Shown here piece after piece: positions 1 to 6,163 of a stretch of 12,359 nt of DNA; position 1 is the first letter of the stretch; every line of letters starts with the position of its first letter. The position numbers were made by a program, and so were the translations under genes. Under the pieces are notes generated by a model. It was not told the DNA's origin. It ran no database searches and saw nothing but the letters and a program-made list of their open reading frames with translations. Source of the stretch: Bacteroidales bacterium UBA5382 (GTDB lineage: Bacteria; Bacteroidota; Bacteroidia; Bacteroidales; Dysgonomonadaceae); NCBI GenBank assembly GCA_002409745.1, contig DHOU01000023.1, positions 1 to 12,359 on the forward strand, written 5' to 3'.

Positions 1-340
1 GGGTATGGTCGGGAGTAGCCACCATGACGGCATCGATGGATTTACCCATTTCCTCGAACATGACCCGCCAGTCCTTATAGCGTTTGGCTTTAGGGAAATC
101 GTTGAATGTCTTGGAGGCGTATCTCCAATCCACATCGCATAAGGCGATGATGTTTTCGGTTTTCATGTTTGCCAGGTTGCGGCGCCCCATCCCCCCGATA
201 CCGATACCGGCAATGTTCAGTTTATCACTCGGGGAGGTATACCCCCGTGCCTTTCCCAATATCGTGTTGGGAACAATGGTAAGACCGGCAGCCCCTAAAG
301 CCGCCGTCTTTAAAAAGTTTCTACGTGAATACGTTGTCAT
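1..340 (-). CDS. Gfo/Idh/MocA-family oxidoreductase, Tat-exported, N-terminal part (gene continues beyond the left edge)
   Basis: Reading leftward from the ATG at 338-340, an open frame of 113 codons runs off the window. Residues 5-11 (SRRNFLK) form a twin-arginine signal, followed by a hydrophobic stretch (about 12-27), so the protein is probably exported folded by the Tat system. Next comes a Rossmann fold: the glycine-rich loop GIGIGGMG at 45-52, the CDVD turn at 68-71 that usually contacts the nucleotide ribose, and VATPDHT at 107-113, typical of the family. Such Tat-exported family members are common in Bacteroidota and usually act on sugars or polyols with NAD(P). The catalytic and substrate-binding C-terminal part lies outside the window, so the substrate is unknown. 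The gene is divergent from a LacI-type regulator and has its own promoter overlapped by a palindromic operator candidate. Confidence 0.88.
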   Translation of the reverse strand, partial: MTTYSRRNFLKTAALGAAGLTIVPNTILGKARGYTSPSDKLNIAGIGIGGMGRRNLANMKTENIIALCDVDWRYASKTFNDFPKAKRYKDWRVMFEEMGKSIDAVMVATPDHT

Positions 341-468
341 AGGGTTTAAATATAAAATTACTTTGAAAATGATTCCTTTTATGTTATTACGGTTGATTCT
401 TTGTGCCTAAAATTGTTATCCTGATCCCATGTTTTACTGTAATAATAATTATGGACAATGAACGAATG

Positions 469-500
469 CAAATGTAGAGGATATTTATTTTATGCGCAAA
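469..500 (-). promoter_or_regulatory. Predicted Bacteroides-type promoter of the Gfo/Idh oxidoreductase gene
   Basis: On the minus strand TTTG (500 to 497) is followed after 20 nt by TACATTTG (476 to 469). These match the -33 and -7 elements of Bacteroides housekeeping promoters (TTTG and TAnnTTTG). Transcription would start near 462, giving a leader of about 120 nt before the ATG at 340. The -33 box lies inside the palindrome at 493-510. Confidence 0.6.
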
Positions 501-510
501 CGTTTTCGCA
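493..510. promoter_or_regulatory. LacI-family operator candidate between the divergent genes
   Basis: TGCGCAAACGTTTTCGCA is an 18-bp palindrome with 8 of 9 base pairs matching around a central CG. This is the form expected for LacI/GalR-family operators, where a hinge-helix leucine inserts at the central CpG. It covers the -33 box of the leftward oxidoreductase promoter and lies about 40 bp upstream of the -33 box of the regulator gene. Simple repression of the oxidoreductase is the likeliest reading. Confidence 0.6.
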
Positions 511-550
511 AATATTTATAGTTAATAAACATTAAAGTCTCGCCGCGGTG

Positions 551-580
551 TTTGTCGTTGTGTTTAATTATTTATATTTG
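551..580 (+). promoter_or_regulatory. Predicted promoter of the LacI-family regulator gene
   Basis: TTTG at 551-554 and TATATTTG at 573-580 are separated by 18 nt and match the Bacteroides -33/-7 consensus. The start site would lie near 587, leaving a very short leader before the ATG at 599. That fits the absence of a Shine-Dalgarno sequence there. Confidence 0.5.
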
Positions 581-598
581 TTTGTTTATTAGATTATT

Positions 599-1618
599 AT
601 GCAACACAAAATAAATATAGTAGATATTGCACAAAAAGCAGGGCTATCAATTACAACTGTATCAAGAGTTTTGAATGGTCAGGCAGATAAATACCGAATT
701 AGTAAAAAAACCCAAGAGAAGATTCAATTCATCGCAAATGAGTTGAATTATGTTCCGAATGAATTCGCTCGAAACTTAAGAACCGGTAAAAGTAAAACGA
801 TTGCGCTGATTATTCCTTCTCTGAAAAATCCGTTTTTTGCTGAAATAGCCAGCGTGATTAATTCGGAGGTCAGGAAGTATGATTATATCACACTCATCGG
901 AGATAGTGACGATGATATCGAAATTGAGAAAACCGAGATATCTCAATTTACATCGAAGAATATCGATGGGATGATTATCGTTCCTTGCGGAAAGGAGTGG
1001 GAGCATTTGGTGAAAATACAGCAAGACGGATTGCCCTTGGTTTGTATCGATAGATATTTTGAAGGCTCCCCGATATCATTTGTTTCTTCCAATAACTATG
1101 AAGGTGCGTATGCGGCATCGAAATACTTGATAGAGCAGGGACATAGATCTATCGGGTGTATTCAGGGAATAAAGTACTCTACGCCGAATATCCAACGTGT
1201 AAAAGGATTCGAGCAGGCGATGTCTGATTTCGGAATTGACTCTTATACTGTAACAGGGGATGATTTTAGTGAACAAAACGGATACTTGGAGACAAAATTA
1301 CTCCTCCAACAAAAAGAAAAACCTACTGCGATATTTGCTTTCAGCAATACGATAGCCATGGGGTGTTTAAAGGCCTTAAGGGAAGAGGGTGTCGATTTGC
1401 CCGAAAACATATCGTTGATAACTTTTGATGATAATCCTTACCTAAACTACATTGATCCGCCTCTTACTTGTGTGGCGCAACCCATTGAGGATATCTGCAA
1501 GATTGCCGTGAAAATTTTATTCTCGACTATTTTGGAAAATGACAAAACGTCAAAAAACATCTTCTTAAAAACTGAACTGAAAATAAAAGGATCTGTGAAA
1601 AATATATTTCAACAATGA
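599..1618 (+). CDS. LacI/GalR-family transcriptional regulator
   Basis: The 339-residue protein has the usual length and layout of the family. An N-terminal helix-turn-helix lies at about residues 7-27 (VDIAQKAGLSITTVSRVLNG), then the NYVPN turn (50-54) and a hinge helix with Leu60 in ARNLRTGKS. From about residue 67 a periplasmic-binding-protein-like sensor domain runs to the end (ALIIPSLKNPFFAEI; GCIQGIKYS; SLITFDDNPYLNYIDPPLT). It should bind DNA as a dimer and respond to a sugar or related ligand, which cannot be read from the sequence. The ATG at 599 is the natural start because the helix-turn-helix follows at once. The divergent gene is a Gfo/Idh oxidoreductase, and a CG-centred palindrome lies between them, so local control of that gene is likely. 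No terminator hairpin was seen after the stop. Confidence 0.95.
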   Translation: MQHKINIVDIAQKAGLSITTVSRVLNGQADKYRISKKTQEKIQFIANELNYVPNEFARNLRTGKSKTIALIIPSLKNPFFAEIASVINSEVRKYDYITLIGDSDDDIEIEKTEISQFTSKNIDGMIIVPCGKEWEHLVKIQQDGLPLVCIDRYFEGSPISFVSSNNYEGAYAASKYLIEQGHRSIGCIQGIKYSTPNIQRVKGFEQAMSDFGIDSYTVTGDDFSEQNGYLETKLLLQQKEKPTAIFAFSNTIAMGCLKALREEGVDLPENISLITFDDNPYLNYIDPPLTCVAQPIEDICKIAVKILFSTILENDKTSKNIFLKTELKIKGSVKNIFQQ

Positions 1619-1647
1619 CTTTGCCCGAGTTTTTATATATGAATTTT

Positions 1648-1896
1648 TTATAAGTCAATAATCATATTCGCCGGTATAATGCGATGTATATGGACGATAT
1701 GATTGTTTGTTGTGTAAATAATAGCCATCTTTTTGTAATTGAGACGGCGAACATTATTTCCGTATGCTTGAAAAAACGAAGACGTTTGTGTAGCATAACT
1801 TTCAGCCGTTTTGGGCATTTTGTAAGTGTACATGATGACATCGGACAAACGTTGCATATCGATATATGCATCCTTTGAGTATTTTATCCGATACAT
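1648..1896 (-). CDS. RelE/ParE-family toxin of a type II toxin-antitoxin module (short variant)
   Basis: The 82-residue protein starts with MYRIKYSKDAYIDMQRLSDVI, the opening strand and helix of RelE/ParE toxins. It ends with RRLNYKKMAIIYT followed by VHIHRIIPANMI, the basic core and final strands typical of a Bacteroidota branch annotated as RelE/ParE toxins. Family members I recall are nearer 95-100 residues. Here YKMPKT (residues 26-31) seems to join directly to AESYATQT, so some 15-20 residues of the second helix may be missing. That is from memory, not an alignment. The gene starts 3 nt after the stop of the upstream small gene, a normal antitoxin-first arrangement. Its target, ribosome or gyrase, cannot be told. 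The shortened middle leaves activity in doubt. Confidence 0.65.
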   Translation of the reverse strand: MYRIKYSKDAYIDMQRLSDVIMYTYKMPKTAESYATQTSSFFQAYGNNVRRLNYKKMAIIYTTNNHIVHIHRIIPANMIIDL

Positions 1897-1899
1897 TTT

Positions 1900-2190
1900 T
1901 CAGCGAATACTGATTTTCGTTCCGTAATGTTTCGACATTCGCTCTTCTACCATTTCCCAGACCTCATCGTCGGAGTAGGTCTTACCATCTATTAATTCAG
2001 ACATAGATAAACTGGTCGAAACCCTGTTTTGGGCGCTTTCGGTACGATATTCTTCCGAAGGTTCTTTTAGTTGCTCTGTTTCCTCTTGAGGATATTCGAA
2101 CGTCACTTCTTTTTTGCCTTTTAGGTCGTTTAGGATGCAGCGGCCTTCCGGTGTTGAAATATCAATATATGCTATTACTTTGTTGTTCAT
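1900..2190 (-). CDS. Predicted cognate antitoxin of the RelE/ParE module
   Basis: The 96-residue protein sits immediately upstream of the toxin gene on the same strand. Its N-terminus (VIAYIDISTPEGRCILNDLKG, about 5-25) looks like a small alpha/beta segment. The middle (about 30-60) is charged and probably disordered (EETEQLKEPSEEYRTES). The C-terminus (SDDEVWEMVEERMSKHYG, about 73-90) looks helical. Similar small proteins ending in a helix plus HYG accompany this toxin type in Bacteroidota, as far as I recall. Antitoxins of such modules normally neutralise the toxin and often repress the operon. I see no clear helix-turn-helix or ribbon-helix-helix, so the DNA-binding part is uncertain. The call rests mainly on position, size and the toxin beside it. 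Confidence 0.55.
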   Translation of the reverse strand: MNNKVIAYIDISTPEGRCILNDLKGKKEVTFEYPQEETEQLKEPSEEYRTESAQNRVSTSLSMSELIDGKTYSDDEVWEMVEERMSKHYGTKISIR

Positions 2191-2208
2191 ATTCTATATT
2201 TAAGTCCT

Positions 2209-2272
2209 CTCCGAAAATGACTGTTACACGGAGAAACACAGAGACGCTACGGAGTTCTCTGAATTTTCGGAG
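2209..2272. repeat. 10-bp perfect inverted repeat with internal CGGAG repeats, in the antitoxin leader
   Basis: CTCCGAAAAT (2209-2218) and ATTTTCGGAG (2263-2272) are exact reverse complements separated by 44 nt. Between them lie further short repeats of the type ACGGAG/ACAGAG (2228-2254). The element sits between the antitoxin start (2190) and a -7-like box at 2297-2304. It would therefore be in the operon's 5' leader or act as an operator. It may equally be a small dispersed repeat. Confidence 0.5.
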
Positions 2273-2280
2273 TGCATTCA

Positions 2281-2307
2281 TATTTTATATCAATGACAAA
2301 GATAGTT
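2281..2307. repeat. 27-bp direct repeat, left copy, containing a minus-strand -7 box
   Basis: This stretch matches 2897-2923 at 25 of 27 positions, in the same orientation. On the minus strand it contains TATCTTTG (2304 to 2297), an exact TAnnTTTG -7 element that could drive the toxin-antitoxin operon from about 100 nt upstream of its first ATG. No convincing -33 box is seen at the right distance. Confidence 0.5.
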
Positions 2308-2548
2308 GTTTTTTCAAAGAAAAGAGAGTGTAAATATTATTTATATCGGGGGTTCCAAGTTCCATTTCTATAATCCGTATTTTTTAAATTCTTCATGGAT
2401 AAAAGGAATTCCTGTAAAAGGTATTATGGGTTGGAATTTTTTGTAATTTCATCGGGTATGAGTTTTTATTTTTTTGTTTTCAATATAAAAATAAGAGAAA
2501 TCTCATACATGGCAAAGCGTTTCGGATTTAAAGGTTACCCGTTATCCG

Positions 2549-2800
2549 CCACTTTTCGCCATCAGCAGAACGCTTGCCTTTACCGGCGTTTCGCTTGGCA
2601 CTGCGAGCATGACACTTGGTCAGGTCAGCGGCTCACTTGGCACAATCAGGAGGACACTCTGTCAGGACAAGAGGGCGCTTGGCGCAATCAGCGCGACACT
2701 CGGTCGGGACAGAAAGGCGTTCGACGCAACCAGCGCGACACTTGGCCTGGGAAGGAGTTCACCGGACGCCGGCAACGCCCCGCTCGAGCCGGCCAAAAGG
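2549..2800. repeat. GC-rich block of six degenerate 42-bp tandem repeats
   Basis: Six consecutive 42-bp units begin at 2549, 2591, 2633, 2675, 2717 and 2759. The middle units share CTTGGC near their start, CAATCAGC or a close form, GACACT, then GGTCGGGACAG-like ends; the outer units are more diverged. In the frame of 2609 each unit gives 14 residues such as ALGAISATLGRDRK. The block is much richer in GC than the AT-rich DNA on both sides. Open frames exist in two plus-strand phases (2395-2967 and from about 2495 to 2974), because a 42-bp unit without a stop keeps the phase open when repeated. Neither has a convincing start or a recognisable domain, so I record a repeat and not a gene. A small repetitive protein cannot be excluded. 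Confidence 0.7.
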
Positions 2801-2896
2801 CCAAATATAATATTCAATGGAATCCGTCAAGCCGATACCATAGACATATTGAGTGGCTTCATAGATATTCTTGTCACCCAACTTGCGAAAGATATT

Positions 2897-2923
2897 TATT
2901 TTATATTAATGACAAAGACAGTT
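2897..2923. repeat. 27-bp direct repeat, right copy
   Basis: This copy differs from 2281-2307 at two positions only. One difference changes the minus-strand box from TATCTTTG to TGTCTTTG, so the possible -7 element is weakened here. The two copies bracket the AT-rich stretch and the 42-bp repeat block. Confidence 0.5.
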
Positions 2924-2937
2924 CCGCTGCTTTTGTT

Positions 2938-2945
2938 TATTTTTG
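2938..2945 (+). promoter_or_regulatory. Possible -7 element of the ddh promoter
   Basis: TATTTTTG fits TAnnTTTG exactly and would place the start of transcription near 2952, about 20 nt before the ddh ATG. No TTTG is found about 20 nt upstream, so this is a half match only. Confidence 0.35.
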
Positions 2946-2970
2946 TACTTCAAAAAACAATAAATAAACA

Positions 2971-3873
2971 ATGAAGAACGGAAAAATAAGAGCAGCCGTT
3001 GTCGGCTACGGAAATATAGGTAAATATGTATTGGATACGCTGGAAAGCGCTTCCGATTTTGAGGTGGCCGGCATGGTGCGTCGCAAGGTGTCGGATATTC
3101 CCGATGAATTACGAAGATATAAAGTCGTAACATCCGTTTCGGAACTCGGGCAAGTGGATGTGGCTATTTTATGTACGCCGACCCGCAGCGTAGAGACTTA
3201 TGCGAAAGACTGTCTTCAACGAGGCATTCATACGGTAGATAGTTTCGATATACATTCGAAAATTTTGGATTTGAAGACTTCGTTCGATGAAATCGCCAAG
3301 CAACATCAATCGGTGTCTATCATTTCCGCCGGATGGGATCCGGGAAGCGATTCGATCGTGCGCACCCTGATGGAGGCGATGGCGCCCAAAGGAATTACGT
3401 ATACCAATTTCGGCCCCGGAATGAGTATGGGGCATACCGTTGCCGTAAAAGCTATCGGTGGCGTGAAAGCAGCTCTTTCCATGACGATTCCCGCCGGAAC
3501 GGGCATACACCGCCGGATGGTCTACATCGAACTCGAACAGGGCGCCGATTTCGATTCGGTGGCGAATGCGATTAAAGCGGATGATTATTTCGCTCATGAT
3601 GAGACGCACGTCTTTCAAGTGCAAGATGTGGAAGCGCTGAAAGATATGGGGCACGGGGTGTCGATGGAGCGTAAAGGCGTCTCGGGCAATACCCAAAACC
3701 AATTATTCCATTATGAGATGCGTATTAATAATCCGGCGCTCACAGCCCAAATGCTTGTCTGTGGCGCAAGGGCCACTTTTAAGCAGCAGCCCGGCGCCTA
3801 TACGCTTATCGAAGTTCCGGTAATTGACTTTTTACCGGGCGATAAAGACGAATGGATCAAAAAATTAGTATAG
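2971..3873 (+). CDS. ddh: meso-Diaminopimelate D-dehydrogenase
   Basis: The 300-residue protein catalyses NADPH-dependent reductive amination of L-2-amino-6-oxopimelate (tetrahydrodipicolinate) to meso-diaminopimelate (EC 1.4.1.16). This is the one-step branch to the lysine and peptidoglycan precursor. The N-terminal Rossmann fold shows [11 protein letters not shown] with the dinucleotide loop at residues 12-17, and ILCTPTRS at 67-73. Family signatures follow: [15 protein letters not shown] (119-133), [13 protein letters not shown] (147-159) and [15 protein letters not shown] (236-250). The length matches Bacteroidota members of the family. The ATG at 2971 is the first in frame and lies four codons before the first beta strand. 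The following lgt gene has its own predicted promoter, so ddh may be transcribed alone. The family also includes amino-acid-dehydrogenase variants with wider specificity, but the motifs fit Ddh. Confidence 0.93.
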   Translation: MKNGKIRAAVVGYGNIGKYVLDTLESASDFEVAGMVRRKVSDIPDELRRYKVVTSVSELGQVDVAILCTPTRSVETYAKDCLQRGIHTVDSFDIHSKILDLKTSFDEIAKQHQSVSIISAGWDPGSDSIVRTLMEAMAPKGITYTNFGPGMSMGHTVAVKAIGGVKAALSMTIPAGTGIHRRMVYIELEQGADFDSVANAIKADDYFAHDETHVFQVQDVEALKDMGHGVSMERKGVSGNTQNQLFHYEMRINNPALTAQMLVCGARATFKQQPGAYTLIEVPVIDFLPGDKDEWIKKLV

Positions 3874-3888
3874 CTCTTAAAAAAAAGT

Positions 3889-3896
3889 TATCTTTG
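3889..3896 (+). promoter_or_regulatory. Predicted -7 element of the lgt promoter
   Basis: TATCTTTG matches TAnnTTTG exactly. It lies 16 bp after the ddh stop and 24 bp before the lgt ATG, with a weak TTAG at 3865-3868 in the -33 position. Transcription would begin near 3903. Confidence 0.5.
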
Positions 3897-3920
3897 TAAC
3901 CCATAAAAATATAAACAAAT

Positions 3921-4814
3921 ATGCTTCTTTCTGTTACTTGGAATGTAGACCCCGCCATTTTTACGATTCCGTTTATCGATCGTGAGATACGCTGGTATGG
4001 ATTGTTGTGGGTCATCGGCCTTATTGTTGCCGTGGTCATGGTCGGGAAAATCTTCAAGCACGAGAAGTTGCCTGAAAAATGGTTCGACTCACTCTTTATT
4101 TATATGATGGTGGGTATTATCGTCGGAGCGCGATTGGGGCACTGCTTGTTTTATGAACCGGAATATTACCTCGCCAATCCGGTGGAGATATTGAAAATAT
4201 GGAAAGGCGGCCTTGCCAGTCACGGCGGCGTCATCGGCATCATTATCGCCGTATGGCTTTACTCCCGCAATGTAACCAAAGAAAGCATGTTGTGGACATT
4301 CGACCGGGTGATGGTGCCTACCGGCTTTACAGCCGCCTGCATCCGCCTCGGGAACCTGATGAACCACGAGATATACGGCGGCCCCACCGATTTGCCCTGG
4401 GGCTTTCGTTTTATCGATAATTTGCATGAATGGATGCTGGGAGCGGAACCGGTTTATACGGCTGCTTCGCATCCTACACAGATATATGAAGCCCTCATTT
4501 ATTTCCTTGTTTTCGGTATTACGGTATGGCTCTATTGGAAGACCGATGCTAGAAACCGGCGCGGGCTGATTACCGGTGTCGGCATTTCCATCATCTTTAT
4601 TGCCCGTTTCCTTATCGAGTACGTAAAGAATGTACAGGTGGAATCGGAAATAGCGATGCGTGAGAGTACCGGGTTGATTCTCGGACAGTGGTTGAGTATT
4701 CCGTTTATTATATGGGGAGTATGGATGATCGTAAGGGCGTTGAAGAATCCTCCCTCTCCGGATGTCGTACCTGTTGCTGCTAAAAAAACGGCAAAGCGTA
4801 AATCTTCCAAATAG
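3921..4814 (+). CDS. lgt: Prolipoprotein diacylglyceryl transferase
   Basis: This 297-residue inner-membrane enzyme transfers the diacylglyceryl group of phosphatidylglycerol to the lipobox cysteine of prolipoproteins, the first step of lipoprotein maturation. About seven hydrophobic segments are visible. Diagnostic motifs are present: RWYGLLWVIG (24-33), GARLGHCLFYEP (69-80), the catalytic-region LASHGGVIGI (98-107), the Lgt signature RLGNLMNHEIYG (142-153) containing the conserved Arg and Asn, and HPTQIYEAL (184-192). The C-terminus is short and basic (AAKKTAKRKSSK), as often in this enzyme. The ATG at 3921 is chosen because the first conserved segment follows it and a -7 box precedes it. 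The next gene, a flavodiiron protein, begins 44 bp after the stop with no obvious promoter, so the two may be cotranscribed although unrelated in function. Confidence 0.97.
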   Translation: MLLSVTWNVDPAIFTIPFIDREIRWYGLLWVIGLIVAVVMVGKIFKHEKLPEKWFDSLFIYMMVGIIVGARLGHCLFYEPEYYLANPVEILKIWKGGLASHGGVIGIIIAVWLYSRNVTKESMLWTFDRVMVPTGFTAACIRLGNLMNHEIYGGPTDLPWGFRFIDNLHEWMLGAEPVYTAASHPTQIYEALIYFLVFGITVWLYWKTDARNRRGLITGVGISIIFIARFLIEYVKNVQVESEIAMRESTGLILGQWLSIPFIIWGVWMIVRALKNPPSPDVVPVAAKKTAKRKSSK

Positions 4815-4858
4815 AAATTTAAAATAATCGATAGTGAAATATTGTAATTATAAAAATT

Positions 4859-6079
4859 ATGTATACACCATTTGAAATAAAAAAGGATATTTTTTATGTG
4901 GGAGTAAATGACCGCACAAAGTATCAGTTCGAAAATCATTTTCTGTTGCCGAAGGGCGTAGCTTACAATTCCTATATTTTAAAGGATGAAAAAACCGTTC
5001 TTTTCGATACGGTTGATATTAGTTATTCCGATGTGTTTTTACACAAAATAAAATCGGTTTTGGGAGATAAACCGATCGACTATTTGGTCATAAACCACAT
5101 GGAGCCCGATCATTCGGGAGCCATCGAATGGCTGGTAAGCAAGTTTCCCGATATTAAGATCGTTGGAAATTCCCGAACGGAAGATATGTTGAAAGGATTT
5201 TACGGCATTACGGATAATGTTATCGTTGTAAAGGACAAGGAAGAACTTTCGATAGGGGAAAAGACGTTGCGTTTTTATCTTACGCCCATGGTTCACTGGC
5301 CTGAAACGATGATTACGTATGTGCCCGAGTTGCATGCGATTTTCTCGGGCGATGCATTCGGCGCATTCGGTGCGCTTAATGGCGGAATCCTCGACACGCA
5401 AATCGATCCGGAAAGATATCACGGAGAAATGATTCGTTATTATGCCAGTGTGGTAGGAAAGTACGGATCACCCGTGCAAAAGGCTTTGGAGAAGTTGTCC
5501 GAAATCGAAATCGAGGCTATTTGCTCAACTCACGGACCGGTTTGGGTCAATCGGAAAAATATCGAAAACGTGTTGGCTCTATATGATAAGCTCAGCAAAT
5601 ATGAGGCCGATGAAGGATTGGTCATCGCTTACGGGAGCATGTACGGCAATACCGAACAGCTTGCCGAAATCATTGCCGACTCGGCCGCGCGCCATGGCGT
5701 GAAAGACATCGTCATGCATAATGTGTCGAAGAGTTCCGAATCGCATATTCTGCGCGACATATTTAAGTATAAAGGCCTCATTGTCGGGTCTCCTACCTAC
5801 AACAGCAAATTGTATCCCGGTGTGGAAAGCTTGCTTTCGGCATTGGAAAACCGTCAAATGAAAAACCGGATATTCGGTTATTTCAGTGTCTATGCATGGG
5901 CAAACGGCGCTAAAAAAGAATTGAAGGCATTTTCGGAGAAAATGGATTTCGAGTTGATCGGAGAGCCTTTCGACATGAAGCAGTCGCTCAATCCCGAAGC
6001 CATCGAAAAGGCTTGGGAGTTAGGCCGACTAATGGCCGAGAGATTGTTATCGGAAAAAGCCGTGTACATTGACAATTAG
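4859..6079 (+). CDS. FprA-family A-type flavodiiron protein
   Basis: The 406-residue cytoplasmic protein has the two-domain layout of class A flavodiiron enzymes, which reduce oxygen to water or nitric oxide to nitrous oxide in anaerobes. The N-terminal metallo-beta-lactamase-like domain (about 1-245) carries the full set of diiron ligands: His80, Glu82, Asp84 and His85 in NHMEPDHSG, His146 in MVHWPE, Asp165 in SGDAFGAFG and His225 in STHGPVW. The flavodoxin domain (about 254-400) shows the FMN phosphate loop YGSMYGNTEQ (258-267) and GSPTYNSKLYPGV. There is no rubredoxin extension, so electrons must come from a separate rubredoxin or reductase. Oxygen or NO preference cannot be read from sequence. 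Its stop codon lies in the first unit of the heptamer repeat array that leads into nagB. Confidence 0.95.
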   Translation: MYTPFEIKKDIFYVGVNDRTKYQFENHFLLPKGVAYNSYILKDEKTVLFDTVDISYSDVFLHKIKSVLGDKPIDYLVINHMEPDHSGAIEWLVSKFPDIKIVGNSRTEDMLKGFYGITDNVIVVKDKEELSIGEKTLRFYLTPMVHWPETMITYVPELHAIFSGDAFGAFGALNGGILDTQIDPERYHGEMIRYYASVVGKYGSPVQKALEKLSEIEIEAICSTHGPVWVNRKNIENVLALYDKLSKYEADEGLVIAYGSMYGNTEQLAEIIADSAARHGVKDIVMHNVSKSSESHILRDIFKYKGLIVGSPTYNSKLYPGVESLLSALENRQMKNRIFGYFSVYAWANGAKKELKAFSEKMDFELIGEPFDMKQSLNPEAIEKAWELGRLMAERLLSEKAVYIDN

Positions 6080-6163
6080 TAATTCGTAATTTGTAATCAG
6101 TAATTTGTAATCAGTAATTTGTAATTTGTAATTCGTAATTTGTAATTAGTAATTCGTTATTAT
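6073..6163. repeat. 7-bp tandem repeat array (consensus TAATTTG) spanning the fprA-nagB junction
   Basis: Eleven back-to-back 7-bp units of the form TAATTTG, TAATTCG, TAATCAG or TAATTAG run from 6080 to 6156. They are preceded by CAATTAG (6073-6079), which holds the fprA stop codon, and followed by a diverged TTATTAT (6157-6163) that runs into the nagB ATG. The array fills the whole intergenic space. Each unit contains TTG or TTTG and starts with TA, resembling parts of the Bacteroides -33 and -7 elements, but none is an exact TAnnTTTG. Changes in copy number would alter the leader of nagB by multiples of 7 bp and would leave both proteins intact. Confidence 0.85.

Larger units (their letters stand above)
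2191..2970. other. 780-bp segment without a convincing gene
   Basis: This interval holds the antitoxin leader with its inverted repeat, the two 27-bp direct repeats (2281-2307 and 2897-2923), an AT-rich stretch (about 2310-2515) and the 42-bp tandem repeat block. I found no recognisable protein, tRNA or rRNA in it. A -7-like box just before ddh lies at its right end. Confidence 0.55.

Noticed and set aside
84..410. Plus-strand frame of 108 codons at the left edge
   Set aside because: It is antisense to the Tat-signal Gfo/Idh gene, whose motifs are unambiguous on the minus strand.
2549..2800. CRISPR-like array
   Set aside because: The units are contiguous and degenerate, with no alternation of constant repeats and unique spacers, and no cas genes are nearby. 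The 7-bp array at 6073-6163 fails for the same reason.
2395..2967. Plus-strand frame of 190 codons through the 42-bp repeats, and the overlapping frame ending at 2974
   Set aside because: Both stay open because a 42-bp unit preserves phase. There is no recognisable domain, no clear ribosome binding site, and the two frames compete for the same DNA. Kept only as a repeat.
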